Below are positions 44,701 to 57,300 of a stretch of DNA of 64,000 nucleotides, in pieces. The notes below the pieces were generated by a model. The model ran no database searches. It had not been told where the DNA came from and saw only the letters and a program-made list of their open reading frames with translations. Position numbers and translations under genes: made by a program. This DNA is from Diploscapter coronatus (taxonomy: Eukaryota > Nematoda > Chromadorea > Rhabditida > Rhabditidae): contig OZ038423.1 of the NCBI GenBank assembly GCA_964036155.1, forward strand, positions 80,677,249 to 80,741,248. The letters are read 5' to 3'. The first letter of the stretch is position 1. Every line of letters starts with the position of its first letter.

Positions 44701-46152
44701 AGTAATTAAATAATAAAATACCGTCTGCGTAGAAAAGGTGGTTCTCTTCTTCCTTATCTTCACGCTCACGTCCGCCGGCTTGGAGTTGATGCTTGCCTCC
44801 TAAAATTAAGAGATAAGTTTTAAGAATCTGCATAATTTTCTAAAATTTCATGTACAATATTGATCGTTTTTAATTCAGTTAAAGTCAATACGTCAAAATT
44901 TGCTCTACCTCCTTACAAATAAAAAGAAACAAATCGATAGGGTGAGGCAACTACTATTTGACGGAGGGTCTCATCTTCCGAACGTTATTTCCCTTTACCC
45001 TATCCCTAACTATAGACTCCGTTCCCTCCGTCTTCTGTCATATGGTAACTGCCTGAGGGTGGAGAATTTGAAAATTTCGCAAATTTTTACCGTGAGCACT
45101 TTGACGAGCAAATTCGGGTCGATGCCTGGAGTGATGTACTTCTCGATGTCGTCGTACCACGAGCGGATCATCTCGTACACCTTCCTCATCGAATTCGTCG
45201 GCATTTCCAGGGCCTAAAAATAAATCAATTTTAAAAAATCATAGAAATATCATTTCTCATGAAGTTCCAATGATAAATTTTGAGCAAAAAATGGTTACGT
45301 TTCAAAAAGTTGTCGTTTTTATTGTAGTCTAATGACGCAGTTTTTCCAGATATGAAATGAAGCTTCAGAAATTTTCGTAAAATGAGCATTTTCAAGAGAA
45401 ACCGCTATGTCTAATCCTTATTTAGCCAAAATTGGAATAATTTGTCAAGATTCTTTTCGAATTATTGATTCTGAAGATCTTCAATTCACAAAAGAAGATA
45501 TGTTTCAAAGATTTTGATAAAAATGATGTATTGCACGAAGCTTGGTGACATCAGTACCTAGATAGGCTTAAACAGGCTTACAACGTTTTCGAACCACACG
45601 CGCGATTAACTCCGCATGGAAACGAGATAGTGCATATTTTCGAGAGGCGGAAAAGAAGACATCCTCTTTTTCTCTCGATAAAGCACACACTCGCATTTCA
45701 TACGGCTAGCCGCGAGCGCGGTTCGAAAACGTTGCAATGTCTAGACTTAAGTTGGATGTTCACCTCAAATCGGGACACAGTGGTCTGCGAAAATTCCGTG
45801 CCATACTTCAGCCCGACCAAACCGCCGACTTGGTCTTGGGTCAGACCTAAAATTTGAACCTTTTAGAATATTTCACGAAAACACAGGTTTTAGATGGGAA
45901 ATTTGATTTTCAAGACTGCTGTGGTCCCTTTTCATCATTTTGCATAAAAAATATTTTTAAAGGATAGAAATTAAGTAGGTTGAAAAATAAAAATTAAAAA
46001 ATTACCCCAAACAAGCCTTTTGGATCGGAACATTTTCGCGAATTCCTCCAGCTCCTCTCGATGATCCTGGCCATAGTCCTTCGGTTTACGACCCATTTTT
46101 TTCGATTTTCCAGAGCACGCCGGCTTTAATTCGCACCCCCAAGAAACGGCTT
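41731..46152 (-). CDS. Divergent POU-homeodomain transcription factor (ceh-18-like)
   Basis: POU factors bind DNA through a POU-specific domain plus a homeodomain. Exons: 46152-46006, 45846-45764, 45213-45091, 44799-44722, 44664-44572, 44520-44464, 43860-43694, 43430-43259, 42894-42755, 42312-42162, 41835-41731 (TAG). The POU-specific domain runs from EELEEFAKMFRSKR through GLTQDQVGGLVGLKYG and FSQTTVSRFE to SMRKVYEMIRSWYDDIE. The helix-3 motif FSQTTVSRFE is nearly canonical; the last part is not. The homeodomain starts RKKRTTFSTQTLETLEALFR, continues RQPTQEEQEKIAESL, and ends VRVWFCNRRQREKK with the POU-specific Cys in WFCNRRQ. The C-terminal half is Ser/Pro-rich with a Lys-Arg-rich stretch and an acidic end (GEDSEF). 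The divergence suggests the worm CEH-18 type rather than UNC-86 or CEH-6; this is inferred. The 5' exons and start were not found. Most introns carry a MITE. Confidence 0.9.
41959..42110. mobile_element. Hairpin MITE family G, copy 1 in POU intron
   Basis: Ends TGTAAATGTTTAGAC and GTCTAAACATTTACA, then TACGCATAACGAG pairing with CGTTATGCGTA. The core AACGAGATAGTG...ATTTTC...GAAAAGA also occurs in the element at 45578-45742. Confidence 0.8.
42554..42748. mobile_element. MITE family A, copy 3 in POU intron
   Basis: Full-length diverged copy of 2234-2435. Shared order: CCTAGGGAGGGTGATCGTCAGAAG, CCCCAGTATATTTTC, ATCTGGTGTCATAACTATGA, TTTATTTTCGCCTGACGAAAGT, CCTAGGTCTG. On the minus strand it starts within 6 bp of the 5' splice site of the host intron. 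Confidence 0.85.
42981..43135. mobile_element. hAT-like MITE family D, copy 2, intact 8-bp duplication
   Basis: 139-bp element 42989-43127 with ends CAGACGTTAGGACGTTTTCC and GGAAAACGTCCCAACGTCTG, flanked by GTAATAAT on both sides (42981-42988 and 43128-43135). It lies in a POU-gene intron. The intact duplication suggests recent movement. Confidence 0.9.
44942..45055. mobile_element. Imperfect hairpin repeat in POU intron
   Basis: AGGCAACTACTATTTGACGGAGGG on the left is an imperfect complement of CCCTCCGTCTTCTGTCATATGG...TGCCT on the right, with a GTTATTTCCCTTTACCC centre. No clear target duplication. Confidence 0.55.
45578..45742. mobile_element. Hairpin MITE family G, copy 2 in POU intron
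   Basis: Ends CAACGTTTTCGAACC and GGTTCGAAAACGTTG are exact inverted repeats. Inner CGCGCG pairs with CGCGAGCGCG. The centre matches family G copy 1 (ACGAGATAGTGCATATTTTCG). It ends 21 bp from the POU-specific exon. Confidence 0.8.
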
Positions 46153-48915
46153 CTGAAAAATGTTTCAAAATTTAAAAATGATATGTCGAAGCTTTAGGAT
46201 TTAAAAAATGATTAACTCAGGTGATTAGAAATGAAAAATGTGCTTCAAAATTTTACAAGTGCAAGATAAAAATTTCAAAATTAGTTATTCGAAGATTCGA
46301 GAACGAAGAATGTTTAGATTTAAGATTGAATTTCGGAAATGCGAAAATATGCTTAAAAGTTTTAGATGTATGAAAAAGGTTGAAAATTTAATTAGTGGCA
46401 CAAATTGAATTCAAATTTCCGTAATGTCAAAATGTGAAAATCAGAAGGTTATTGATGAAAAACGCGAAATTTGTTTGAATGGGAGGAGAAGGAAATTTTA
46501 GTAAACACGTTTTGTGAAACGAAAACGCGAAAATCGATATGAAAATGGGAGTGCCTTTTATTAGAATTCGCATGCAAATTTTATGCTAATGCGAGAAAGG
46601 CAAGTGGTCGAAAGATAAGGTAGAAAATGAGAGAAAAAGAGGACAACTCGTGAGAAAAGTTGTTTTAATTTTGATAAAACTGCATCAAATTAACCTGTTT
46701 CTCGAAAATTCTAGCTAAAAATTACATTTTTCTAATGAAAACTAGGAATATTGCCTCAATTTTAGGTAGAAATTCTGGAACTTGGAAATGGCGATTAGAA
46801 TATGAGAGAGCAAAGGAACGAAATGAGAGGAAAGGTGAAAAGAGGGCTCTGATTAGCATCTTTTGTAGAAGGACAAATGTACACGTAAATGATGCATTGG
46901 AAAATGTATGTATGTGAAAGATAAGAGTACAAAAATATGCTTCAAGAAAATAACAATAAATTTTCGAAGGAAAATAATATTGCTTCTTCGTCAGGGCCTA
47001 AAATTGTCGATACTTTCATGACACTGGCATTTCAGTGTCAGTGTCAAAATTTTGGGCAGCGTCGCAAAAATGGGGTAACCTTAATGTCTGATCGCGTCAT
47101 TTCACCAATTGTCTACGAGAATAATACAATTACAAATAGTACAGTAATTCGAAATGAATAATGTAAAAATCTCAGATTTCTAGAAGTCTGTCATAGTTTT
47201 AAATGCGCGAAATAATAGCGCACGTATATACTTCAAAATAAACGGCAATCTATTGAAGATAATGTGCGAAAATTCACGAATTGCTCTCATTTTTCAAGGT
47301 CAGGGAATCAGAGAAATCGAAGAAATTAAAATAGTCAGATCTCAGATTGCTCGAGTTTGAATCGCTTTAAATTGAATTCAATTTCATTCTAAATTAGCAT
47401 AAACTCAAATTAAACTGGAAATATTAGCATTTTATGCTAAGTCTCCAAAATTTCTATTGGTTAAAGACGTACATTTTCGATTGAAATGCTAATTCAGCCA
47501 CCTGATTAAAGTGGTTAGAGTTTGGGCAGTTAGAGTAGGCCTATGAAAATCGCGTGCTCTTTAATTTTTCAGCGGGCATAGACGCAGAGGAATTTTCGTA
47601 TTTTTCGTCCGCATGCTAATGGGACTGCATTTCAGCCCGAGCGGAGACTGGTGCGGGACGGAGGGGGCACCGAATCGATAAAAACTAAAGCCAAAAAATA
47701 GTGGAAAAGAGAAATATTTATCACATCTTAAAAGATAGGGCAAGAAGAATGGATGGTATATCAGCAAATTTCAAGTCTACACTCATTTTCTTTCACATCT
47801 CAAGAATAGACGAGGAAGAACGGATGAAATGATTGAAAATTCTTAGTCTATACTAATTTTGAAGTATCTAGAAGGTCAAAATTTAGCGAAATTTTACGAA
47901 TCGATCAAGAGTAAGGCCAAAAAATAGGAGGAAAGGAAATATCTACCGCATCTTAAAGATAGCTGAAGGAAAATGGGCGAAATAATAGAATTTTAAGACT
48001 AGGTATATTAATTATGAAGGTCAATAGGGAATTTAAGCAATGAATAGGTTTTAGAAATTCAAAGAGAATAAAATAAATGAGATGTAAAATAATTCCTCGC
48101 TATAGAGATTATCTATATGAAAGAAATTGAATAAATGTACTCGAAAAATAATAAGATTCAAGCAATAATATACTTTCATATCATCATTTAATATAATAAA
48201 CCATGTTCAATTTTAAGCACAATAAGCAAATATTATAATGTATATTGAAAACGCTTAGCGTAGATAGGAAATTGTAATATTTTGAATATATATCAAATAT
48301 CGAGAGCCAGATATAACGCATATCTATGAGAGCTAGAGATTTAGAAGATATGAAATATATTCCTTGCGTACATTAGAATAGCCAGACATGCCACACGATT
48401 TAGATATTATTAGTGTCTATAGAAAGGGTAAAACCACTCGTTAATACTAAGTGTGCAAATTCATCGAATTGTAAGAATTCCTCAACACACAAATTAAATA
48501 CATTATCTTTACATCATAGGATTAGAATTTCCAGAAAAAATTATATGGTAATCAGTCCGCTTAAACGTATCGATTCGTTTTCTCATACTTAAAATGCTCA
48601 TTTATCAGTAAAACGAATTGCTCACATGAAAATATATGACTGAATATGAAATTTTATAACGCGAATGAAATGAAATTATAATGACGACGATCGATAAATT
48701 TTCATTTAGGCAGAAAACAGTTGGGAAATAATGTGTAATAAAGAGCCTGGACAAAAATATCAAAATGTGCACTGCATTTACGGAAAATCGCGCCACGTAA
48801 AAATCCTTAGATGGTCGTATAGTTTTATGGTTAAAAAGTCCTATTTTTGTTTTAAATTCGAATTTTCAGAGTTTCAGATGAATTCAACATGTGTTCGGAA
48901 TTGTATAAAAGTCGT
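46153..48915. other. Long upstream/intergenic region of POU gene
   Basis: About 2.8 kb between the first POU exon found and the start of the divergent PKD-protein gene. Mostly AT-rich. A GC-richer island at 47560-47680 could hold the promoter, 5'UTR or first exon of the POU gene, but no exon can be proven. CTGGCATTTCAGTGTCAGTGTC at about 47023 is a short direct repeat. TATAAAA at about 48903 precedes the next gene's ATG by 12 bp. Confidence 0.45.
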
Positions 48916-51900
48916 ATGAGATATATTTTCATATTGGTTATCCAGATTATTACGATATATGGACAAGTAAGCATTGTATTGCGAAATTTGTATATTTGAA
49001 TTGGCAACTTGGAAACCGCGAGGCCACAAGATACGAGACACTGAGAGATAGTGTAGGGAAAAGGAAGCCTATCATCCCTCATACCCTACCCTAACCTCCT
49101 ATACTATTTCGCGCTATGTCTTGTGTGTCTCGTGGTCTCGCGGTTTCCAAATAGCCATTTTAATTTTATTTAGAGCTTATCGGATGGTAAAAAGTCGAAT
49201 ATAGAATACTGTGATGTGATAACGAATGATGGATGTAAGGAGAATGAATACTGCAAACCGCCAATGGTCGGGGATAAGGTATGAATATGCATTTCAAATA
49301 AACATGTATATTTAAGTTATATTATATTTAATTAAGTAATTCATTTATGATATTTTAACTATTTTAGCTTGGCGAATGTGTATGCAAGCAAGGCTACGTT
49401 CGATCATATAAAACGTCATCAGAATGCTTACCAGTATTTAATATACTATCAGATCAATCAGCCAGTGTTATTACATCTTTGGTATCTTTCAAGCTAATTT
49501 TGATTTGAGATATTTATATTTCAGCCTCCATTAGAATTCACCATTCAAGGTCCCAGCGAAATAAATCTGCCGGAAGATTCCGCAACGTTAAAGGTCGTTC
49601 CGAAAGCGCCCTCGCAAAATTTGACCTACCTTTGGGAAGTCTTAGAAGGCGTTGGATCGTCAGTGGTCAAGTCATTTAAGACCCAGACTCTGGAGTTGTC
49701 TCAGGTTCGGGGTTTTTCATTATCATATTTTTACAAAATTAAATTTTAGCTGAAAGAAGGGTCTTTATTATTTCGAGTCACGATAACCGACGGAGAAAGA
49801 CAGTCTTCCCAGGACTGGAAATTGGTCGTGAATCCAGCCAAATCGGTTGATCTACCCCCGAAAGCCGTCATCAGGCCGGAATCACCAGTGCGAGGAGTTT
49901 CGGGAAGCACAATCGTTCTAGATGCTGAAGGTAGGCACCAATTATTGCACTTGTTGTACGGGCTGAATTCCTCAAAATCTCATTTCTCGTTTGGCCACAA
50001 TTTCGCCATCACCACTCTTCATGCTATGCAATAAACACGATAACCAAAATCAACGTGCTGCGTTTGTGAAAGTGAGTGATCAGGAAGTCAAGTGAGAAGG
50101 AGCTTCCGAATCATTGCCTTGCATTCGATCACTGTTGGGTGAGTGCGATCGCGCGACCAGAAACGGACCAAAAAGCCTGCTAGCTTATGATTATTCCCTT
50201 AGATATAATTTATTTTGAAACAGAATTGAAACGTATCTAAATTTAGGAAGTACCGACGATAAGAAAATAGTCTCCTATAAATGGACTCTGGAAAGTGGTC
50301 CGACTTATACGTTGCCTGCTACGAACACTGCTATTTTGAGGCTAGAAAACTTGGATCCGGGAAAGTATAATTTCAGGTATTGTGAACTTTGAGAAGGCAA
50401 ATATTGCACACTTTGCATCTTTCCTCTCGTAGGCTCAACCCCGAGAACTAGCATGCGCCCTGAAGAGGTAACGAAGAAAAGGGAGAAGAGGTGTGGCTTA
50501 TACAAAAACGATTCGCAAAGAGTATGCACAGTGTTTACCTTCTCACATGCAATAATACTTTGTTAAATTGACTCAGGGTTAAATATCATTTTTAGCGTCT
50601 TGGTTGTCGATGAAGCTGGCCAGTCCTCGTCGGCAAGTGTTCTGGTGGAGATTTACGAAGAAAGAGACGATCCCCCGAAAGCGGTAGCCACTGAATGCGG
50701 AAAGTCGGAAACTGGATCGATCACGCTCAGACTACCCCTCGAGAAGATTTATATCTGCGGGAATAGCTCGACGGATGATAAGGTATTATTGATTGAAGAG
50801 AACACGTCGATATTCAAAAATTACACGTTATTCGTCTCTCGTCTCTCTTCTACACAATTCGCTATTTCGCTCGTCCAAATTCGATTTCTAGTTTGCGAAA
50901 TGAGTGTCGATTTTGTTCTCCAACCAACGATATAAGCGAATAAATCAAGTACCTGACAACAATTCCCTAGTCTTCTTCACTAGTCCACCCGAATCACTTG
51001 ATTCCAGGGCATCGTCTCATACAATTGGTTCCGCATCGATAATCTCGCTGACAAACTACCCATTGACGGTTCTGGCTCAACCGGACAGGTCTACACTCTG
51101 ACTAACATCCAATCGAACGAACTGCTTGGTCCGTATGAGTTTCGACTTGAGGTCAAGGATGCAAAGGGACAGTCAGATTCCACGACGATCAAGGTCTTCG
51201 TGAACAAGGCTCTGAATCTCCCACCGGGTAGGTTTCATCAAACTTTATGAGTTGAATGATAGAAGTAGCCCCCGGTAATTTATGATTTCTGGGATCGAAA
51301 AATAGGAAACTTTCATTCGTTTTGATCAAGTAAGTTTCATGGAATAAGAGGAATAAATACACATCGTAATATCTAGTCAGCTTTTTTCTGATTGTTGTCG
51401 CTACAAAAAAATTAGACAAAAATATTTCAGTCGCCGATGCCGGTGGCAACAAAACCCTAATCCTACCTGAGAGTAGCATCGTTCTGGATGCTAACGCTAA
51501 GGATGACGGTATGATTGTCAGTTACAAGTGGACTCAGAAAAGGTACTAATTAGCATTTTCGCCTTAATCAGAAGTATTTTATTTTAGCGGACCAACTACC
51601 GCTACTCTCTTGAATGCTGACAAGGCGAAAGCTACTGCAAGCGATCTGAAAGAAGGAATCTACGAATTTGAATTGGTCGTGGTGGATGATGGAGGCTTAA
51701 ATGCGACGGCTCATGCTTTTATTAATGTTCAGAGAGGTAGTCGTAATCATTTGAAAATGATTCAAGTCTGAAGTTAGTTGCCTAAGCATGAATTTTCCCC
51801 GAAACGTGTGTTGAGAATCCTTATACTGTCAACTTTAAGGAAACAACGAACCACCGATCGCCAAGGCCAAGAACGTCACCGTTCATCTACCAGCTGGAAT

Positions 51901-53747
51901 CGCCGCACTGAATGGATCTGAGTCCACTGACGATGCGGGAATAGTGTCGTATAAATGGGCGGCTGACGAGATGGTTCCAGCCTCTATGATGATCCTCGAT
52001 AAAACTAACAAGCAACCCGTGTTATTCATCAGCGGTCTAGTCGTTGGAGTTCATAGTTATAATTTAACTGTCAAGGTAGGCATCAGCCACTCTTCTTTTT
52101 TTAAAGTTGAAATAAACTTTATTCGGTTTATAACTAAGAAGAACGTAGTAATTCAAAAATGTCAACAAAAAAAATCAAGAATATAGGCATACTTTGAAGC
52201 GTATGAAAGATAGTTTTAGGATCAGCAAGGCGAAGCAGGGTCAACTTTGGTCTACTTGACAGTGGAAAGAGGCAAAGAGGATGTTGAATCCGTAGAGATC
52301 CTGATGAACTCGAATATCTCGGTTTGGTCCCAGAGATCGAAGAAAAAGCTGGAGACCAGGATTGAAGCGGCCTTGCAGTCGGCGATAGTCGAGGCCGATG
52401 AGGTCTGGGCGAAATTCGTCCGATTTGAATCCATCCCTGATAACGGAAGGTTGAGGGCAGTATTCTACGCGAAGAGCAAAGGTTGGATAGGTTTTCAAAC
52501 AATTTGAGATAAAAGAACTTTAATTTTAATGTAATTTCTTGTCTGGACTTTGTTTATAAAACACGTTTTGTAATTTCGATGCTTCCATCAATTTTATATA
52601 TGATAGTAAAATAATTTAGAGCCATCCATGAGACGAGAAGCCTCTACCAGCAACATCTGGACTATAATTGAAGCTCAGAAAATCGTTAGAATCCTGAGGA
52701 AGGAATACAGCATGATCAACGAGTTCAATATTGAATCTATCGGTATAAATTAAACATTTAGTTTAATCGAATGACAAAAAAACGTATTTCAGCAACGCTA
52801 TACTGTAAATTCGACTGCTCCGGTCATGGTAGATGTAACGACAATACGAAGCAGTGCGAGTGTGATGCCTTCTGGATGACCTCTTTGACCTCTCTGATCC
52901 ATAACAATTGGAGAAACGAGGATTGCGGTATCATTCAAGCAATTTCAATGAGAATTTAAAATGATTTCCAGCTTGGTCAAGTATCTATTTCTGGATGCTA
53001 TTTATCATCATAGCATCTTCGGTATTCTGCCTGTGCATCGGAAAGAAACCGACCCAAAAATTAGCAGCCCTGAAGAGGAACGCAAGACGAAGATACAGGA
53101 GAAGGCGAATGTAGGTTTCAGATTTCAACTTGAATAGTTTGAAATTTCAATAATTATAGCTTCTGATAATTTTTTAGCTGTAATAATATTTCAAGACGTG
53201 TTTTAGATACAATGCCCTGGAATCAAGTGATTCGGATGAACTAGTGAAGAAGACTAGGGAGTTGTTGTCAGGTACTTGATTTATTCGCTTATATCGTTGG
53301 TTGGAGAACAAAATCGACATTCATTTCGCAAGCTAGAAATCGAATTTGGACGAGCGAAATAGCGAATCGTGTAGAAGAGAAACGAGAGTTAAATAACGTA
53401 GTTTTTGAATATCGACGTTCTCTCCAATCAATAATACCACGCACTAAATGACCTCAATTGGAAACAATGGATATCTAGATTTATAAAACTTATTATATTC
53501 TGGTCATTGAGTTATTTATAGAAATTCTCATAATATTGAAGCAAAGTCATGTATCAGTATCAATATTTCTTGCTTAAAAGTTTTGTAGCCTATATAAAAT
53601 TTAGGCCAGCGACTTCAACCACTAAACCTACCTGATTCGGACTCTCTTGATTCGGATTATGATACCCTACTTCCGAAAGGGAATAAAAGGGAATCTACAG
53701 AGCTAAGAGAACGACATTCGACATTAAACGGCCAGATATCGACGTAG
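48916..53747 (+). CDS. KIAA0319-type PKD-repeat membrane protein
   Basis: Type I membrane protein; the vertebrate relatives are KIAA0319 and KIAA0319L (AAV receptor, neuronal migration and Golgi trafficking). 17 exons: 48916-48966, 49174-49278, 49368-49481, 49525-49704, 49750-49930, 50247-50376, 50596-50782, 51008-51227, 51431-51542, 51588-51736, 51840-52075, 52220-52481, 52620-52742, 52793-52927, 52972-53110, 53207-53271, 53605-53747; 2,532 nt, 843 residues. Signal peptide MRYIFILVIQIITIYG, a Cys-rich segment (about 19-90), then about five PKD repeats recognised by PPKAVIRP, VLDAEGSTDDKKIVSYKW, GIVSYKW, and VVVDDGG or VLVVDEAG. Near the end comes a Cys-rich module, FDCSGHGRCNDNTKQCECDA, matching the KIAA0319 pre-membrane region. 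Then one TM helix (SIYFWMLFIIIASSVFCLCI), a basic stretch, and a Ser/Asp cytoplasmic tail. Several introns carry MITEs. Confidence 0.92.
49007..49152. mobile_element. Hairpin MITE in first intron of PKD gene
   Basis: Ends CTTGGAAACCGCGAGGCCAC and GTGGTCTCGCGGTTTCCAA, then ACGAGACAC pairing with GTGTCTCGT. It fills about 70% of the 207-bp intron. Confidence 0.8.
50385..50553. mobile_element. Hairpin MITE in PKD-gene intron
   Basis: GAGAAGGCAAATATTGCACAC...TTTGC on the left is complementary, with mismatches, to GCAAAG...TGCACAGTGTTTACCTTCTC on the right. It starts 9 bp into the intron. Confidence 0.65.
50784..50934. mobile_element. MITE family B, copy 2; abuts a 5' splice site
   Basis: Reverse-oriented copy of 31664-31809. 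Begins TATTATTGATTG and ends CAACCAACGATATA. The preceding exon ends at 50782, so the intron's GT is formed by one flanking G plus the first T of the element. Confidence 0.75.
53290..53436. mobile_element. MITE family B, copy 3 in last PKD-gene intron
   Basis: Same orientation as 31664-31809. Ends TATATCGTTGGTTGGAG and CTCCAATCAATAATA. Shared inner blocks include GAATATCGACGTTC and AGAGAAACGAGAG. Confidence 0.8.
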
Positions 53748-54308
53748 TGAAAAGTTATTTACAGGGGTGCGACTTTTTAAGTTGGCAGAGCTGGTTTTAA
53801 AATTTTCATACCCCTGTAATAATAATGTACCGGTGTCTATATTCAATCAAAACATTTCGATAAATTCGAGACTCCAATTATGCCTTTACTGAGCCTTACT
53901 TTGCTGATGTTAGTCTCAGATTTCTATACTCACAGAGATCTTTCTTTTTCATCAATTTCAAGAATGTAAGTCATTCTCATTCCTCCTTTCGTAACTAGTG
54001 TCAAGGTTATGTTGTGCAATATTCCGAGCTTTATATGAACCCATATCTTAGAGTTTAGGGATCAAAGTAGCTTTCAAAAACCATCATTTCTTTACAAATT
54101 TATATCACTTCATGCAGCTTGATTTGTGTGATATTTTCGTTTATTTTGACCAGTTTTGTCATTTTCGATTGCTCCTAAACGACTTCGTCTTACGTTGCCT
54201 AGATTTCATGCTTGTCGGGTATTCACGTTATCGTTCTATGAACATGTTTCTTGTAAAAATAAATTTATTATCAGCAAAAATAATTAGAAAAATCATTGGT
54301 TCTTCGCT
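53748..54308. other. Convergent 3' region
   Basis: 560 bp between two convergent stops. TTACAGGGGT and ACCCCTGTAA (about 53758 and 53811) form a small inverted repeat of about 60 bp. TTTATT at 54264-54269 is an AATAAA signal for the minus-strand gene, 40 bp past its stop. Confidence 0.6.
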
Positions 54309-57300
54309 CAGGTGCAGATGGGATCTTTCCTGAATTTTTTATAATTAAAAACAATAATTGAAAAACGAAAAGCGTACGAGCAAAGTAAGCCCTTGATAAA
54401 GTGGTTTACGATGTAAGAAATGTCAGCCGCCGTATTTGCCTAAAATAAAATTTTCCTAATATTTGAAAAAAAAAAGTTTTAATTACCTTTTGGATACAGT
54501 TAGTTGACATCACGCTCAATTGCTTATAATCAGCCTTATCACCGAAGGCAATCGGCACGAATTCAACGCCAGCCTGAATTTGTGTAACCCAAAAACCGCT
54601 GCAAAAATTGTCATACCGCTTTGAGCGTGGCGATGTGGTCGTTCGGGTTCGGGTATCCGAGCTCCTCTCCGTTGATGAAGTTGCCCTTATTCCATCCCAC
54701 CGACGAAATCACGATGATCAGTTTTCTTGTGGGTGAAGGGCGGAATGGCACAGTGACGTTTTCTGACATCAAATAGGAGAAAATTCTGAATAACTCCGAA
54801 ACTTTTTGTTAAAGAAACTCGAGAAAGAAGTTACCCATCCAAGTTGTTGCCGTCGCCAGCCGTGTACCCATCGCCTTGCAGGAGCTGAATTCGCTTCAAG
54901 AATATGGTGATGTTCACCAGCGAGTCCAAAGTCGTGTCTTCAAAATAGGTCTGGTCGTCGTAGTGACCAATTTGAATGCGGGTCGCCGTCGAACCGAAGT
55001 TGACTCCAATTCCGAGGTCTCGGAAGGCACCAACGGTGTCGTGCCATTGGTCTTCGGGGAAGTTCCAAGCCGAATCCAGCACGATGATTACATCGATGTT
55101 CGGCACATCTGCGGCGCAACCAGGATACTTGTCAGTGGGAGCTGCAGTTGTGGTGCGCTGCGGGAAGGTGCCGGTGAAGGGCGGGAATGTTCCGGTGAAG
55201 GGCTCTGAAATTGACGTCTCTCTATGAGTTGTTCGACAGGCAAATTTTATTCAACCTCTTGAAGGTCTGTAGAAGTTCTCGCAGTGCATGGTGAACATTC
55301 GTCGGAAGGGGTGACCCTCCCAATCCAGACCATCGATGCCTAAGATGAAGGATCCAGTCATGCAGCGGAAGGTCCTGAAATTCCCTTGAAAGATACTGGG
55401 TGACAACAAAAAGGGCATACGTTGTAGAGACGTAAGGATAAGTGCATCCGGCTCTCAAAATCATCGGTGAAGCCCACATGAGTCGTCGCTCTTCCATGTC
55501 GTAGATTTGAGCATACGTCAGCGTCTTGGCATTCGACGCGGCGACAACGGCGTTTTCCGAAAAGCCTCCCTGAGGGAACAACACGCCTCCTTCGTCGTGC
55601 CATCCTCCATCTGTACCGACGTCCTGGGTGAAAGCGACGTAGATCTTCACGTCAGATTGACCACGAGCGTTGAACTTAAAATCTTCAATTTTGCCGATTT
55701 TTTAACCACCATACCAGACACATTCCCGGATTCGTGTTGTTTTTGTCCAGAGTTAAGGTCCAGATTCCTGGATTGTCATGAGAGGATTGCGAAAATGCCA
55801 CCAGCGCGTTCGTCTTCGAGTTGAAGACGTTAAACTGCGAGACGGGAATGCCTTGTGGATTGAGAATGTCTATTTCAGGTGGTTTCTCCATGTACAGATC
55901 TATGATGGCTTCAGTGCCGTTGCTTTCCACTTGCATGTAGTCGACGTAGTCGGAGCAGTTACTAAATTTCTTAGAACTGCTTTTTTGTCGTAAAATTTTC
56001 GAAGTCCTACCCTAAATGATGCGAAATGATGTAGAAGTTGTAGTGCAGTGTCGACAATACGAATCGCCAATTAGTAGCTAGACTTGCGACAGGTGTCTAA
56101 ATTAGGAATCGCATTTTCTTGAATGCACACTTGAAAGAACCTGATAAAGCTGTCCTCCAGAAACGTGACAAGCTTCGAACATTGATTGCACGTTCATCGA
56201 AGAGCTGTTTCCGCCACCTGAATTTATTTATCACAAGGTTTAGTAAGATCTCTATGATCTTTATAAAAATTGCCTGGAGGTCCGTCGTCACCAATAACCA
56301 TCATACTCACGGCGGTATGCGAAATCGCGAGGGCATCCAGCACATCGTTTTCCGTAACAGTGTCTTCGGCGTAGCCGTTCGTCACGACGAAAGCTTGCGA
56401 TCTTATCGCAGTGGTATTGTATGTGAGGGCAGCGATCAGACCGGTGAATATGTCTCTTGCTGGTCCGGGAGCAGTGTAATTATTAGCACTACTGATTTCA
56501 GTTTGCATATGATCTGCGAATACAGTGTAGTTAGTGTCGGAGATGACGTTTGACACAACACTATGGCCGTGGCCCGCAGCTGTTGAATCACGGAAGACGA
56601 CACCAACAAAGTTGTTGAACCAGCCCGGGTTTGCGTTTACCGTGTTCTTGATAACGTCCACTAAAATAGCGCTCGCATTTGCGTTAATTGTGGCCATGTC
56701 GCCATTGAACGTTCCATCCCAAGCGATAACGAATGTTCGACCGTCTTCAGCTGGTCCTGGAGCCATGCCTTGATTCCTGGTGCATCGTGGGAGTTCGCAG
56801 AAGTTGCCGGTGAAATCGCTGCTGCATGTACACGATCTCAAGTTGCCAGAGAGACGACCGCCGTTCTGACAGATTGCGACTGAGCAAGTGTCACCTGTAA
56901 AGAACAAAGTAATCCCTTAATTTTATTTCTATTCAAATTCCTTATTCGTTTCGAGTGGCTTTCAAATTGAACCCACGTAGATTTCAAAATATTTCGACTC
57001 AGCTTCATTCACATAAAATGTTTTAACTAAATTAGAGAAAAGGGGAATGTTTTCATCGACTCGTTGTCGAGGTTTAGAAGAGTCTTTAAAAATATATCGG
57101 AGCTCCTCCTATTCCTACCGCTTACTGAACATTGCAATTCGAATAAAACTAAGACCACAGACAGAATTCGAGTGATCACACTACTATTAACAACAACAAA
57201 TAGGAATCTATTTCTACATCACCTCCGAAATTGGGCGGGCAAATGCATGTTCCGGCATTCCAAACTCCACCATTCTCGCATGAGTTCTCATCGATGCCAC

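Noticed and set aside
47561..47767. 68-codon minus-strand frame in a GC-richer patch upstream of the POU gene
   Set aside because: No splice link to the POU exons could be shown; kept only as a possible promoter or 5'UTR.
54574..54598. Exon start at 54598 (GFWVTQIQ)
   Set aside because: Phase is wrong after the previous exon; the acceptor at 54574 keeps frame.
56224..56291. Read-through of the VWA exon into GNFYKDHRDL
   Set aside because: Splicing at GTGACG (56291) to 56217 gives VIGGGNSSSMN and continues the VWA domain, whereas the read-through stops at once.
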